64,000 nucleotides of DNA from positions 2,418,001 through 2,482,000 of the forward strand of contig NZ_CP080531.1 of NCBI RefSeq assembly GCF_024746835.1, in the 5' to 3' direction. The notes beneath the pieces were generated by a model. The model was not told the origin of the DNA. It searched no databases and worked only from the letters and a program-made list of their open reading frames with translations. The position numbers were made by a program, and so were the translations under genes. Within the stretch, counting starts at the first letter, position 1; each line of letters opens with the position of its first letter. Positions 57,030-64,000 of the stretch are shown one piece after another. The stretch comes from Mesorhizobium sp. AR02 (lineage in GTDB: Bacteria > Pseudomonadota > Alphaproteobacteria > Rhizobiales > Rhizobiaceae).

Positions 57030-58241
57030 TCAGATCAGCGGTTTTTCGAGCGGCGCCAGGTCGGCACGGTAACGCGTCATGGCGCGGGTCGTGCCGGAGC
57101 CGAAGCGGATGAAGAAAGGCAGCATCAGGTCGCGCAGGAACAGAGCGACGCGGCCTTTCACCTGCTTTTGCGAGCCGATACGACGGCTGACCTTGACGAT
57201 GTGTTCGACGCGGTCCTGGCGCAGCGCCTGAAAGGCGGCGAAGGCCTGCGTCGGCAATGGTGTTGCATCCAGGCACGCGGCCAGCACCACGGCATCCTCG
57301 ATGGCCATCGACGCGCCCTGCCCGGAATGCGGCGAGACGGCGTGCGCGGCATCGCCCAGCAGAACCACCCGTCCACTGTGCCATTGCGGCAGATACAGCA
57401 TGTCGAACACCGGATAGGCGCGCGGGATTTGCGTGATGGTGTCGACGATCTGGCGGATCGTCCTGGGGTCGCCGGCATGCAACTGGCGAACGGTTGCCGC
57501 CAGACGGAGGGGATCGGGTCTCGCCAGGGCAGCATCCTCGTCCAGCGGGAAGGACGAGAACCATAACACCGGCCCGTCACCTGGTTTCATGTAGCCAAAA
57601 AAGGCTTTCTTGCCGAACACCATATGCATCAGGCCGTTGGTCTGCGCGACAAAGGGCAGTTCCGCCACACCGCCGACGCCGGTCAGCCCGGTGTAGACAG
57701 GATCCGGGGAGGCCGGAAAACAGAGGCGACGGACGCGCGACCAGACACCATCGCAACCGGCCAGCCAGGCGGCATCGACCGCGGCACCGCTGCCGAAGGC
57801 AAGGCGCACACCGTCTGGCCGTTCCTCGATGTCGGCAAGCGCCTGGCCAAAACGGATGTCGGCACCAAGCGCCTGTGCTTCATCCAGCAGCGCGCCAAGC
57901 AGGTCCGAACGCCGCAGCGTGATGCTTTCGGCGCCGGCGACGTGCATCGACTGCCGTTCGTCGAGATGGATGAGACGGCGCCCGGCGGCGTTCATGATCT
58001 CGAAGCCAAGTGTCGGAATGCCCAGCGCGCTTACGCGCTCGGCAAGCCCAAGCGCGCGCAACGCGTTGATGCCGTTGGGCGCCAGGGTGAGGAACGCGCC
58101 TTCGATCAACGCCTCGCGCGACCGTGCCTCGAACAGGCAGACGCCAAACCCTTGCCGGCGCAGCATGACGGCAAGGACCAGCCCGGCAACGCCGGCGCCA
58201 ATGATGGCGACCGGCAATGCCTCGGTGGTGGTGACGGCCAT
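57030..58241 (-). CDS. FAD-dependent aromatic-ring-type monooxygenase
   Basis: The ATG at 58241 gives 403 residues. FAD motifs are AIIGAGVAGLVLAVML, AGCDGVWSRVR and LLGDAAHAVSPHSGQGASMAIEDA, as in PHBH-type group A flavoprotein monooxygenases. It would insert one oxygen atom into an aromatic or similar substrate using NAD(P)H. It follows the 55-residue membrane protein by 2 bp, and a disrupted MarR gene stands divergently upstream. Substrate unknown. Confidence 0.9.
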   Translation of the reverse strand: MAVTTTEALPVAIIGAGVAGLVLAVMLRRQGFGVCLFEARSREALIEGAFLTLAPNGINALRALGLAERVSALGIPTLGFEIMNAAGRRLIHLDERQSMHVAGAESITLRRSDLLGALLDEAQALGADIRFGQALADIEERPDGVRLAFGSGAAVDAAWLAGCDGVWSRVRRLCFPASPDPVYTGLTGVGGVAELPFVAQTNGLMHMVFGKKAFFGYMKPGDGPVLWFSSFPLDEDAALARPDPLRLAATVRQLHAGDPRTIRQIVDTITQIPRAYPVFDMLYLPQWHSGRVVLLGDAAHAVSPHSGQGASMAIEDAVVLAACLDATPLPTQAFAAFQALRQDRVEHIVKVSRRIGSQKQVKGRVALFLRDLMLPFFIRFGSGTTRAMTRYRADLAPLEKPLI

Positions 58242-58243
58242 CG

Positions 58244-58411
58244 TTAAAAGCCGTAGATGGCGATATGCACCAGCACGGCCGCGGCGGCAAGCGCCACGAG
58301 CAGGATGCCGAGGCCAATGGGAGAGCCCCAGCCATACCATTCCATCGCCAGCTTGGCGTATTTGAATTCATCCTCATGCGAGAGAGGGGTACGTTGTTGA
58401 ATCAAGCTCAT
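58244..58411 (-). CDS. Small single-span membrane protein coupled to the monooxygenase
   Basis: A 55-residue product starts at the ATG at 58411, preceded by AGGAG at ideal distance. It reads MSLIQQRTPLSHEDEFKYAK, then a hydrophilic-to-hydrophobic change into GLGILLVALAAAAVLVHIAIYG. One membrane helix with the N-terminus in the cytoplasm by the positive-inside rule is only weakly indicated. The stop is 2 bp before the monooxygenase start, so co-translation is near certain. No family is recognised. Confidence 0.75.
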   Translation of the reverse strand: MSLIQQRTPLSHEDEFKYAKLAMEWYGWGSPIGLGILLVALAAAAVLVHIAIYGF

Positions 58412-58505
58412 TTTTCACTCCTTGTCGGCGGCCGGCCCTTGCCTTGTCCAGGCCGCGGCCGCATATTGCTGCAATGGTCTAAATGTTAGACGGATTGATA
58501 GTTAG

Positions 58506-59003
58506 ATGATCGAAATAAATTCGTTAAGCGAGAATCGTGACTACCTGACAAGGGCCATCGGCCTTGCCATCATGCAGTGACAGGACGCGACGCAGGCCTA
58601 TGACGAAGCGGTGGGGACGAGGCTTGGGCTCAACATGGCCGAGCGCCATTGCATCGGGCTGCTCTATGGCGGCCCGCAATCGGCCGGCGCGGTAGCGACC
58701 GCGACCGGGCTGACGCCGGCGGCGGTGACGGCGCTGATCGACCGGCTGGAAGCGCGCGGCCTGCTGACCCGCACGCGCAGTCTCGAGGATAGGCGCAAGG
58801 TGGTGATCGAGGCGACCGAGGCGACGCGGGAGCTGTCTGCGCGCTATTACGGCGCCATCGCGCGGGAGGGTGAAAAGGTGATCGCCACCTTCAGCGACGC
58901 CGAGCTCGCGACCATATCGCGCTTTGTCAATGCCGCGCTCGACCTGCAGCGCGCTCAGCTTGCGCGGCTGAAGGCCGAGGGGGCGGACACCCCTGGGCGA
59001 TAG
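58506..59003 (+). pseudogene. MarR-family regulator interrupted by an in-frame TGA
   Basis: From the ATG at 58506 one frame runs to the stop at 59001-59003, broken only by TGA at 58578-58580 (codon 25). Before it: MIEINSLSENRDYLTRAIGL; after it QDATQAYDEAVGTRLGLN leads into the winged helix (GLTPAAVTALIDRLEARGLL and DRRKVVIEAT). The N-terminal helix is needed for MarR dimers, so the gene is probably inactive, unless translation restarts at the GTG at 58611. A change from CGA or TGG is the simplest cause. It is divergent from the membrane protein/monooxygenase pair, its likely target. Confidence 0.75.
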
Positions 59004-59052
59004 GGATGCGATGTGTTCGCGGCCTTACTGCAAATGTCGGCAGGGAACGGGA

Positions 59053-59685
59053 CTATTTCGGCTGGACCCCATAGGCGACAAGAAACGCCTCCACCGAGGC
59101 ATCCGCGTGCCGTTCAAGTTCGGCCTTGGAGCGCCGGTTGCTTCCCGTGAACATGACTTCATTCATGGGGATCCAAAGAAGCATTCCAAAAAAATGGCTG
59201 GCTGCTAGATGGGGGTCAGTGGTTTGTATCAGTCCTCGATCGGTGAGCTTTCGAAAGCAGGACGCCATCGAGCCAAGCATGCGCTCAAAACCTTTTTCGT
59301 ACCAGCTGCGGCCAAGCTGCGGCATTCGATCCGCGTTGGCGATAATCAAGCGCCGCAGCTTCAACAACTCTTCATCCATGAGAACCGCTATCAGAAGTCG
59401 GGCAAGTTGCTGCAGGCCACCTTCCATGAATTTCGCCTCGGAAAGCAGCGTCGTCACGGACTCGATGATGTCGTTGGCCTGGGTAGCGGTTGCCAGAACG
59501 ACTTCGCCGAACAGCGTCTCCTTGTCGGTGAAATGCTTGTAGACGGTCTGCTTGGAAGCTCCCGCCCTGGTGGCGATTTCCTCCATGCTGGTTCCATCAT
59601 AGCCCTTGCCGATGAACGCCGCCGTGGCCGCCTGGATGATCTCACGATCCTTGCGTGCAGATCTGGTTTCACCGTCGATTTTCAT
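59053..59685 (-). CDS. TetR-family transcriptional regulator
   Basis: The 210-residue protein has an N-terminal helix-turn-helix: IIQAATAAFIGKGYDGTSMEEIATRAGASKQTVYKHF in successive motifs. The C-terminal helical domain fits the AefR/TetR_C-type ligand domain. It is divergent from the VOC-family gene, with a 100-bp region rich in inverted repeats between them, so it probably represses that gene and itself. Confidence 0.92.
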   Translation of the reverse strand: MKIDGETRSARKDREIIQAATAAFIGKGYDGTSMEEIATRAGASKQTVYKHFTDKETLFGEVVLATATQANDIIESVTTLLSEAKFMEGGLQQLARLLIAVLMDEELLKLRRLIIANADRMPQLGRSWYEKGFERMLGSMASCFRKLTDRGLIQTTDPHLAASHFFGMLLWIPMNEVMFTGSNRRSKAELERHADASVEAFLVAYGVQPK

Positions 59686-59701
59686 GGCGCCTCCTAAACG
59701 A

Positions 59702-59760
59702 GTACTAGACGGTACCGTTCCCGCATGGTAGTCATAAAACGGTACTGGACTGACTAGTAC
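59702..59760. promoter_or_regulatory. Nested palindromes between tetR-like and VOC genes (putative operator)
   Basis: ACGGTACCGT at 59709-59718 is a perfect 10-bp palindrome, ACGGTAC recurs at 59739-59745, and GTACTAG (59702-59708) faces CTAGTAC (59754-59760). The sites lie within the 102-bp divergent region and fit tandem TetR-type binding. Confidence 0.55.
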
Positions 59761-59787
59761 CTGTCAACGAAGGCAAGGCTTAGACCG

Positions 59788-60192
59788 ATGACCAAGATGA
59801 TCTTTATAAATTTGCCGGTGCGCGATCTGCAGGCAGCGACCAAGTTTTATCTCGCGATCGGCGGCACGCTGAATCCGCAGTTCTCGAACGATCAGGCCAG
59901 TTCGATCATGTTCTCGGACTCCATTGGGGTCATGTTGCTTACGCACCAGCATTACAGCCAGTTCACAGCGCGGCAGATCGGCGACCCCAAGCGTGACAGC
60001 CAGATGCTGATCGCGCTCACCACCGACAGCAAGGACGAGGTCAATACCGTAATCGAGAAGGGCGTGGCGGCAGGCGGCCGCGCTGATCCCAATCCAGCGC
60101 AGGATCTCGGTTTCATGTTCAACCGCCACATTGAAGACCCCGACGGCAACGTCTGGGAGTTCCTGTGGATGAACCCCGCCGCCATGCAATAG
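59788..60192 (+). CDS. VOC (glyoxalase/bleomycin resistance) family protein
   Basis: The 134-residue protein starts MTKMIFINLPVRDLQAATKFY, the typical VOC opening, and ends with FNRHIEDPDGNVWEFLWM, the second beta-alpha-beta-beta unit with a metal-site glutamate. Members include glyoxalases, dioxygenases and antibiotic-binding proteins; this one belongs to the small lactoylglutathione-lyase-like group. Expression is probably controlled by the divergent TetR-family gene. Confidence 0.88.
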   Translation: MTKMIFINLPVRDLQAATKFYLAIGGTLNPQFSNDQASSIMFSDSIGVMLLTHQHYSQFTARQIGDPKRDSQMLIALTTDSKDEVNTVIEKGVAAGGRADPNPAQDLGFMFNRHIEDPDGNVWEFLWMNPAAMQ

Positions 60193-60216
60193 CCCAGCGG
60201 GATCAAAGCGTCTAAA

Positions 60217-60250
60217 GCGCGTCGCGTTGAAATGGATTCATGCGACGCGC
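60217..60250. repeat. Palindromic repeat GCGCGTCGC/GCGACGCGC
   Basis: A perfect 9-bp stem with a 16-bp loop (GTTGAAATGGATTCAT) between two convergent genes. The same hairpin type is widespread in rhizobial intergenic regions. It can act as a bidirectional terminator for the VOC and phhA genes. Confidence 0.65.
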
Positions 60251-60273
60251 CTTAAACACTGGTGCCGGATTTG

Positions 60274-61110
60274 CTAGACCGTCGCCGGGTCGAGCGCCGG
60301 CTGGCCCTTGCGGCGCGCGACGATCGCCTCGAAATCGGCGGTCTGGAAGGCATCGCGCAAGGCGTCGAACGACGGCAGCACGAAATAGGCGCGCTGGAAC
60401 TTGTCGATCTCGTAGCCGGTGCGCATCACCGTTTCGAGATCGAAGGGCACATGGTGGGCGTCCTTGCTGTCGACGGCGAACTGCAGTTCGGTAAAGGACG
60501 ACATCAGGCCGGCGCCAAACGCCTTCAGCGGCTGGCCGGCCTCCTGCATCAGGCCATATTCGGCCGTGTACCAATAGAGCCGGGTGATCATCTCGTCACC
60601 GCCGAGCGCGATGATGTCGCCGGCCTTCTTGCCATACATCTGCATGAAGTCGGCGAACACCGGCTGCGACAGCACCGGCACGTGTCCGAAGAAATCGTGG
60701 AACATGTCCGGCTCGACGATGTAGTCGAGCTCCTGCCTGGTGCGCAGCCAGTTGGTGACCGGGAAGCGGCGGTTGGCGAGATGATCGAAGAAGGGAGCGG
60801 CGGGGATGAGACCCGGCACGGCGACGATCTCCCAGCCGGTCAGCTTGCGCAGCTTGGCGCTGACCTCGTCGAAATCGGGGATGCGGTCGAGCAGGCCGAG
60901 TTTTTCGACCCCGTCGAGATAGGAATGGTGAGCAAGCTTGCGCGTCAGTTTGGTCTGGCGGTCGCATAGCGTGCGCCACACCGCCTGTTCCTCGGCGCTG
61001 TAGTCATAACCCTGGGCCACGGTGAAATCGGCACGGCAGACCGAATAGTCGCCGCGCAACCCTTGCGCCGCACAGTCGCGGGCATATTCGGCAACGCTCA
61101 TCGTCGTCAT
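60274..61110 (-). CDS. phhA: Phenylalanine 4-monooxygenase
   Basis: The 278-residue protein is a bacterial aromatic amino-acid hydroxylase. Iron ligands are the two histidines of HDFFGHVPVLS and the glutamate in YWYTAEYGLM. It converts phenylalanine to tyrosine with tetrahydropterin and oxygen. It is divergent from an Lrp/AsnC regulator, a common arrangement for control by aromatic amino acids. Confidence 0.95.
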   Translation of the reverse strand: MTTMSVAEYARDCAAQGLRGDYSVCRADFTVAQGYDYSAEEQAVWRTLCDRQTKLTRKLAHHSYLDGVEKLGLLDRIPDFDEVSAKLRKLTGWEIVAVPGLIPAAPFFDHLANRRFPVTNWLRTRQELDYIVEPDMFHDFFGHVPVLSQPVFADFMQMYGKKAGDIIALGGDEMITRLYWYTAEYGLMQEAGQPLKAFGAGLMSSFTELQFAVDSKDAHHVPFDLETVMRTGYEIDKFQRAYFVLPSFDALRDAFQTADFEAIVARRKGQPALDPATV

Positions 61111-61127
61111 GGTTTTTCTCCTCGCAA

Positions 61128-61190
61128 ATCATCAATGGCTACGTGCCCGGAGCGTAACCGGATTTGCGGAGGCGATTTGGTTTTGATGAT
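61128..61190. promoter_or_regulatory. Inverted repeat pair in the phhA-Lrp divergent region
   Basis: ATCATCAA (61128-61135) and TTGATGAT (61183-61190) are exact inverse copies 47 bp apart in the 138-bp region between phhA and the Lrp-type gene. Paired distant sites fit Lrp-family octamers that wrap DNA. Binding is inferred. Confidence 0.4.
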
Positions 61191-61248
61191 AGCTCGGCTG
61201 CGATATTCGAGATAACATTCACTCACAATCTGCATCAAAGGAGTGAAA

Positions 61249-61725
61249 ATGCCTCAATTCGATGATTTCGAGATCAAGATGCTCGATGTCCTGCAGCGCG
61301 ACGGCCGCAAGCCCGTCTCCGAGCTGGCGCAAGAGATCGGCCTGTCGACGACGCCATGCGCGCGACGCTTCGAGGCGCTGCAGGACGCTGGCATCATCAA
61401 GGGATTTGCCGCGGTGATCAGCCGCCGCGCCGTCGGCCTGATGGTCGAGGTGTTCATCCAGGTGCGCCTGGTCAGCCACAGCGACGGTTCGCCCGAAAGC
61501 TTCATTGCCGCGGTGCAGCGCATGGACGAGGTGTCGTCGTGCTGGACGATGACCGGCGACCACGACTTCCTGCTGCACGTCATGGTGCCATCGGTCGACG
61601 AGCTCAACGCCTTCGTCATGCACCGGCTGATGCGGCTCGACGGCGTGCGCGACGTCCACACGCAGCTGGTGCTGCAGAACATCAAGGGGCCGGGCCACGT
61701 ACCGCTCGCGCATCTCCGGAAGTAA
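61249..61725 (+). CDS. Lrp/AsnC-family transcriptional regulator
   Basis: The ATG at 61249 behind AGGAG gives 158 residues. The N-terminal helix-turn-helix is KMLDVLQRDGRKPVSELAQEIGLSTTPCARR over successive motifs, and the C-terminal RAM domain includes CWTMTGDHDFLLHVMVP. It is divergent from phhA and probably activates it in response to phenylalanine or tyrosine. Confidence 0.93.
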   Translation: MPQFDDFEIKMLDVLQRDGRKPVSELAQEIGLSTTPCARRFEALQDAGIIKGFAAVISRRAVGLMVEVFIQVRLVSHSDGSPESFIAAVQRMDEVSSCWTMTGDHDFLLHVMVPSVDELNAFVMHRLMRLDGVRDVHTQLVLQNIKGPGHVPLAHLRK

Positions 61726-61838
61726 CGCGGATCCCCGGCGTTGCTTGAGGAAAAGCTGCACGCAAACTGCTGAAACGGGCCAAGCGCCTGTCCACATCGC
61801 CGACCAGCATGCGCGGACCAACTGCTCAGAGGTCCGCC

Positions 61839-63381
61839 ATGAAAATCGTCCTGATCAATCCGCCACACACCGCCATCGGCAGCCGCGTGCCGGACGATCA
61901 TCTGCCACCGCTTGGCCTGCTGGCGATCGGCGGCCCGCTGATCGATGCCGGCTACGACGTGCGGCTGGTCGACGCCGAGTTCGGGCCGATGCCGCTCGAT
62001 AGCGTCGTGCACGACGCCCTGGACGACTTCCCCGACTTCGTCCTGATCGGCCATTCCGGCTCGACCTCGGCGCACCCGACCGCCTTGCTGATCGCCGGGA
62101 TGATCAAGGAACGCGAACCAGCGACCATCATCATCTATGGCGGCGTCTTCCCGACCTATCACTGGCGCGACATACTGGCGGCAACCGACGTCTTCGACTT
62201 CATCGTGCGCGGCGAGGGCGAAGCGACTGTGGTGGCGCTGGTCGAGGCGCTGGAAATGCACCAGTCGCCGGCGAGCGTGGCCGGCATCGCCTTTCGCGAC
62301 GATCTGCGCCGTCCCGTCGCCACGCAGCCAGCAATGACCATTTCGGAGCTCGACGCCTACCGCGTTGGTTGGGAGCTGATTGACCACCGGTGCTACAGCT
62401 ATTGGGGTGGCAAGCGCGCGGTGGTCATGCAGTTTTCGCGCGGCTGTCCGCATCTGTGCAATTACTGCGGCCAGCGCGGCTTCTGGACCCGCTGGCGGCA
62501 TCGCGATCCCAAGAAATTCGCGCAGGAGATCGCCTGGCTGCACCGCGAGCACGGCGTCGAGCTGATCAATCTTGCCGACGAGAACCCGACGGTTTCGAAG
62601 AAGGCGTGGCGCGCCTTTCTCGATGCGCTGATCGCCCAGGATGTGCCGGTGCTGATCGTCGGCTCGACCCGGGCCGACGACATTGTGCGCGATGCCGACA
62701 TCCTGCATCTCTACCGCAAGGCCGGTGTCATCCGCTGGCTGCTCGGCATGGAAAACACCGACGAACAGACGCTTCAACTGATCCGCAAGCAGCACCTCAT
62801 CCGACCGCGAGGCGATAAGGCTGCTGCGAAAGCACGGCATATTGTCGATGGCGACCTGGGTGGCGGGCTTCGAGGATGAAGGCTTTCGCGACCTGTGGCG
62901 CGGCTTTCGCCAGCTGATCGCCTATGACCCGGACCAGATCCAGGCGCTTTACGTGACGCCGCATCGCTGGACGCCGTTCTTCCGCATCGCCCGCGAGCGC
63001 AAGGTGATCCAGAGAGATGCCCGGCTGTGGGACTACAAGCACCAGGTGCTGCAGATGACCCGGCTGAAACCGTGGATGCTGTTCTTCAGCGTCAAGCTGA
63101 TCGAGCTCGCGGTGCAATCGCGACCGAAGGCGCTGGCACGCATCCTGTTCCACCCCGATTCCGAACAGCGCCATTCGATGCGCTGGTACACGCAAATGGG
63201 CCGCCGCGTCTGGTTCCGTGAGGTCTGGGGATTTCTGGTCCGCGATATCAGGGTGAAAGACGGCCCGACGCTTGCCGAATTCTGGGGTGCGCCGCAGGAC
63301 GCCGAGGAGGAATCAATGGTCTTCGCGCGCCCGGCGCGCAAATCGGCCGCGCCTGCCGTCGAACAGTCGCGCAGCGTCTGA
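61839..63381 (+). pseudogene. BchE-like B12-binding radical SAM protein, frameshifted
   Basis: The ATG at 61839 opens a frame with a B12-binding-type domain (KIVLINPPHT, GHSGSTSAHPTALLI, IIYGGVFPTYHW) and a radical SAM cluster CPHLCNYCGQ (CxxxCxxC). After MENTDEQTLQLIRK the frame is lost at 62790: from there the neighbouring frame reads STSSDREAIRLLRKHGILS and continues without break to the stop at 63379-63381. Together about 513 residues, as in anaerobic Mg-protoporphyrin ester cyclase BchE and its relatives. A one-base gain or two-base loss explains it; a sequencing error is possible. No other chlorophyll gene is near. Confidence 0.8.
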
Positions 63382-63493
63382 GCAACGCGGCTTCTGCGCA
63401 TCGTCGCTTCGAGCCTGACCTTTCGCACTGGTCGCCGACGGTCAGCGCGCTAAATTTTTGCAATGGACCGCTGGTTACCGGCAGGAGGACGCG

Positions 63494-63952
63494 ATGAACC
63501 TTGTCACACATAAGAAGATGAAGGGTGACCGACTGATGCCTTGGGGGAAAGGTACTGTCGTCACCGGCGCCAAGGGATATGTCTTTCTTGCCGGCAATAC
63601 GGGCACTGCCGAAAACTACGATCCGTCGAGTGGCAAGGGTGGTGCCGTCGGTGACGCAGCGACGCAATGGCGCTCCATCCTGACGAACATCAAATCAGAT
63701 CTGGAGGAGCTTGGCAGTTCGCTCGAAAATCTCGTCAAGATCACCCAATACGTCAAGGGACCGTTTCCGGACGGTGGGGCCCTCAGCTCCCCAAATTTTC
63801 GGCTGGACGTCATGGACGAATTCTTTGCCGAGCACTGTCCAAAGCATTGCAGCTACAACAATCCGCCGCCATCGGAGGTGATCGGAGTTGCCGCACTTGC
63901 CCACCCCGACCTCGTCGTCGAAATCGTGGCCGTTGCGGCCCTGCCGGATTAG
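63494..63952 (+). CDS. RidA/YjgF-family protein
   Basis: The ATG at 63494 has a strong ribosome site (AGGAGG) and gives 152 residues. The RidA fold is indicated by YVFLAGNTGTAENY, ATQWRSILTNIKSDLEELGSSLENLVKITQYV in pieces, and IGVAALAHPDLVVEIVAVA. RidA enzymes hydrolyse reactive enamines/imines; the usual arginine of the active site is not evident, so this is a distant member. It lies 112 bp after the BchE-like gene. Confidence 0.82.
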   Translation: MNLVTHKKMKGDRLMPWGKGTVVTGAKGYVFLAGNTGTAENYDPSSGKGGAVGDAATQWRSILTNIKSDLEELGSSLENLVKITQYVKGPFPDGGALSSPNFRLDVMDEFFAEHCPKHCSYNNPPPSEVIGVAALAHPDLVVEIVAVAALPD

Positions 63953-64000
63953 TGGATGCTCAACGGCAGGCAGCGTCCGGTGCTGTAGCCGCAGACTATC
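63949..64000 (-). CDS. Possible C-terminal end of a convergent gene (cut by window edge)
   Basis: On the minus strand the last codons in one frame read CGYSTGRCLPLSIH and stop at a TAA (63949-63951) overlapping the RidA-like stop codon. The cysteine-rich tail resembles small secreted proteins of rhizobia. Only 16 codons are visible, so this is tentative. Confidence 0.25.
   Translation of the reverse strand, partial: IVCGYSTGRCLPLSIH

Overview
The window looks like a chromosomal segment of a Rhizobiales alphaproteobacterium, most probably Mesorhizobium or a close relative. The reasons are the high GC content, the large load of solute transporters, the def-fmt-truA-dapE-dapD housekeeping neighbourhood, and several families of rhizobial-type intergenic palindromic repeats. 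I see no rRNA, tRNA, CRISPR array, insertion sequence or prophage. It reads as ordinary core/accessory chromosome rather than a symbiosis island. Assignments rest on motifs read by eye; no database search was run.

Layout. 1-2.0 kb: end of a PAP2 phosphatase, a diacylglycerol-kinase-like lipid kinase and a metallophosphoesterase, then about 600 bp that may hold a decayed small membrane-protein gene. 2.6-7.1 kb: polar amino-acid ABC transporter (binding protein and two permeases, no ATPase) with an arginase/agmatinase-family hydrolase, divergent from a GcvA-like LysR regulator. 7.2-10.4 kb: pncB and a polytopic membrane protein, separated by repeats. 10.5-15.4 kb: complete branched-chain-type (Liv) ABC transporter with a Tat-exported binding protein. 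15.4-17.6 kb: NhaD-like antiporter and nicotinamidase. 17.9-25.1 kb: tightly coupled six-gene operon (FAD subunit, fused 2Fe-2S/molybdopterin hydroxylase, 6-hydroxynicotinate-reductase-like Fe-S protein, UPF0280, amino-acid-synthesis-family protein, MarR regulator) that probably degrades an N-heterocycle such as nicotinate. 25.3-30.4 kb: ribose-type sugar ABC transporter divergent from a LacI regulator, with two matching operators.

30.5-43.6 kb: mixed single genes: inositol-monophosphatase-like, two luciferase-like oxidoreductases, arylamine N-acetyltransferase, AI-2E-family permease, a carboxymuconolactone-decarboxylase-like protein lacking one redox cysteine, an XRE/MmyB regulator, a Gdx-type SMR exporter preceded by a candidate guanidine-II (mini-ykkC) riboswitch, transglutaminase, CDF transporter, GFA protein, methyltransferase and rmuC. 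43.7-54.3 kb: def, orphan FitA-like antitoxin, fmt, GNAT, truA, dapE, a ketopantoate-reductase-like gene, DUF805 proteins, dapD, a LOG-family protein and a pyrimidine 5'-nucleotidase, with an 8-bp tandem repeat between the last two. 54.4-64 kb: diguanylate cyclase, small Tat protein with GMC oxidoreductase, FAD monooxygenase with a 55-residue membrane protein, a MarR gene interrupted by an in-frame TGA, TetR/VOC pair, phhA with a divergent Lrp regulator, a BchE-like radical-SAM gene broken by a frameshift, and a RidA-family protein.

The most interesting items are the N-heterocycle operon with its poorly characterised partners, the candidate riboswitch before gdx, the two disrupted genes (MarR and BchE-like), the overlooked 55-residue membrane protein, and the unexplained inverted repeats between dapD and the LOG gene. 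I found no clear previously undescribed defence or mobile system.
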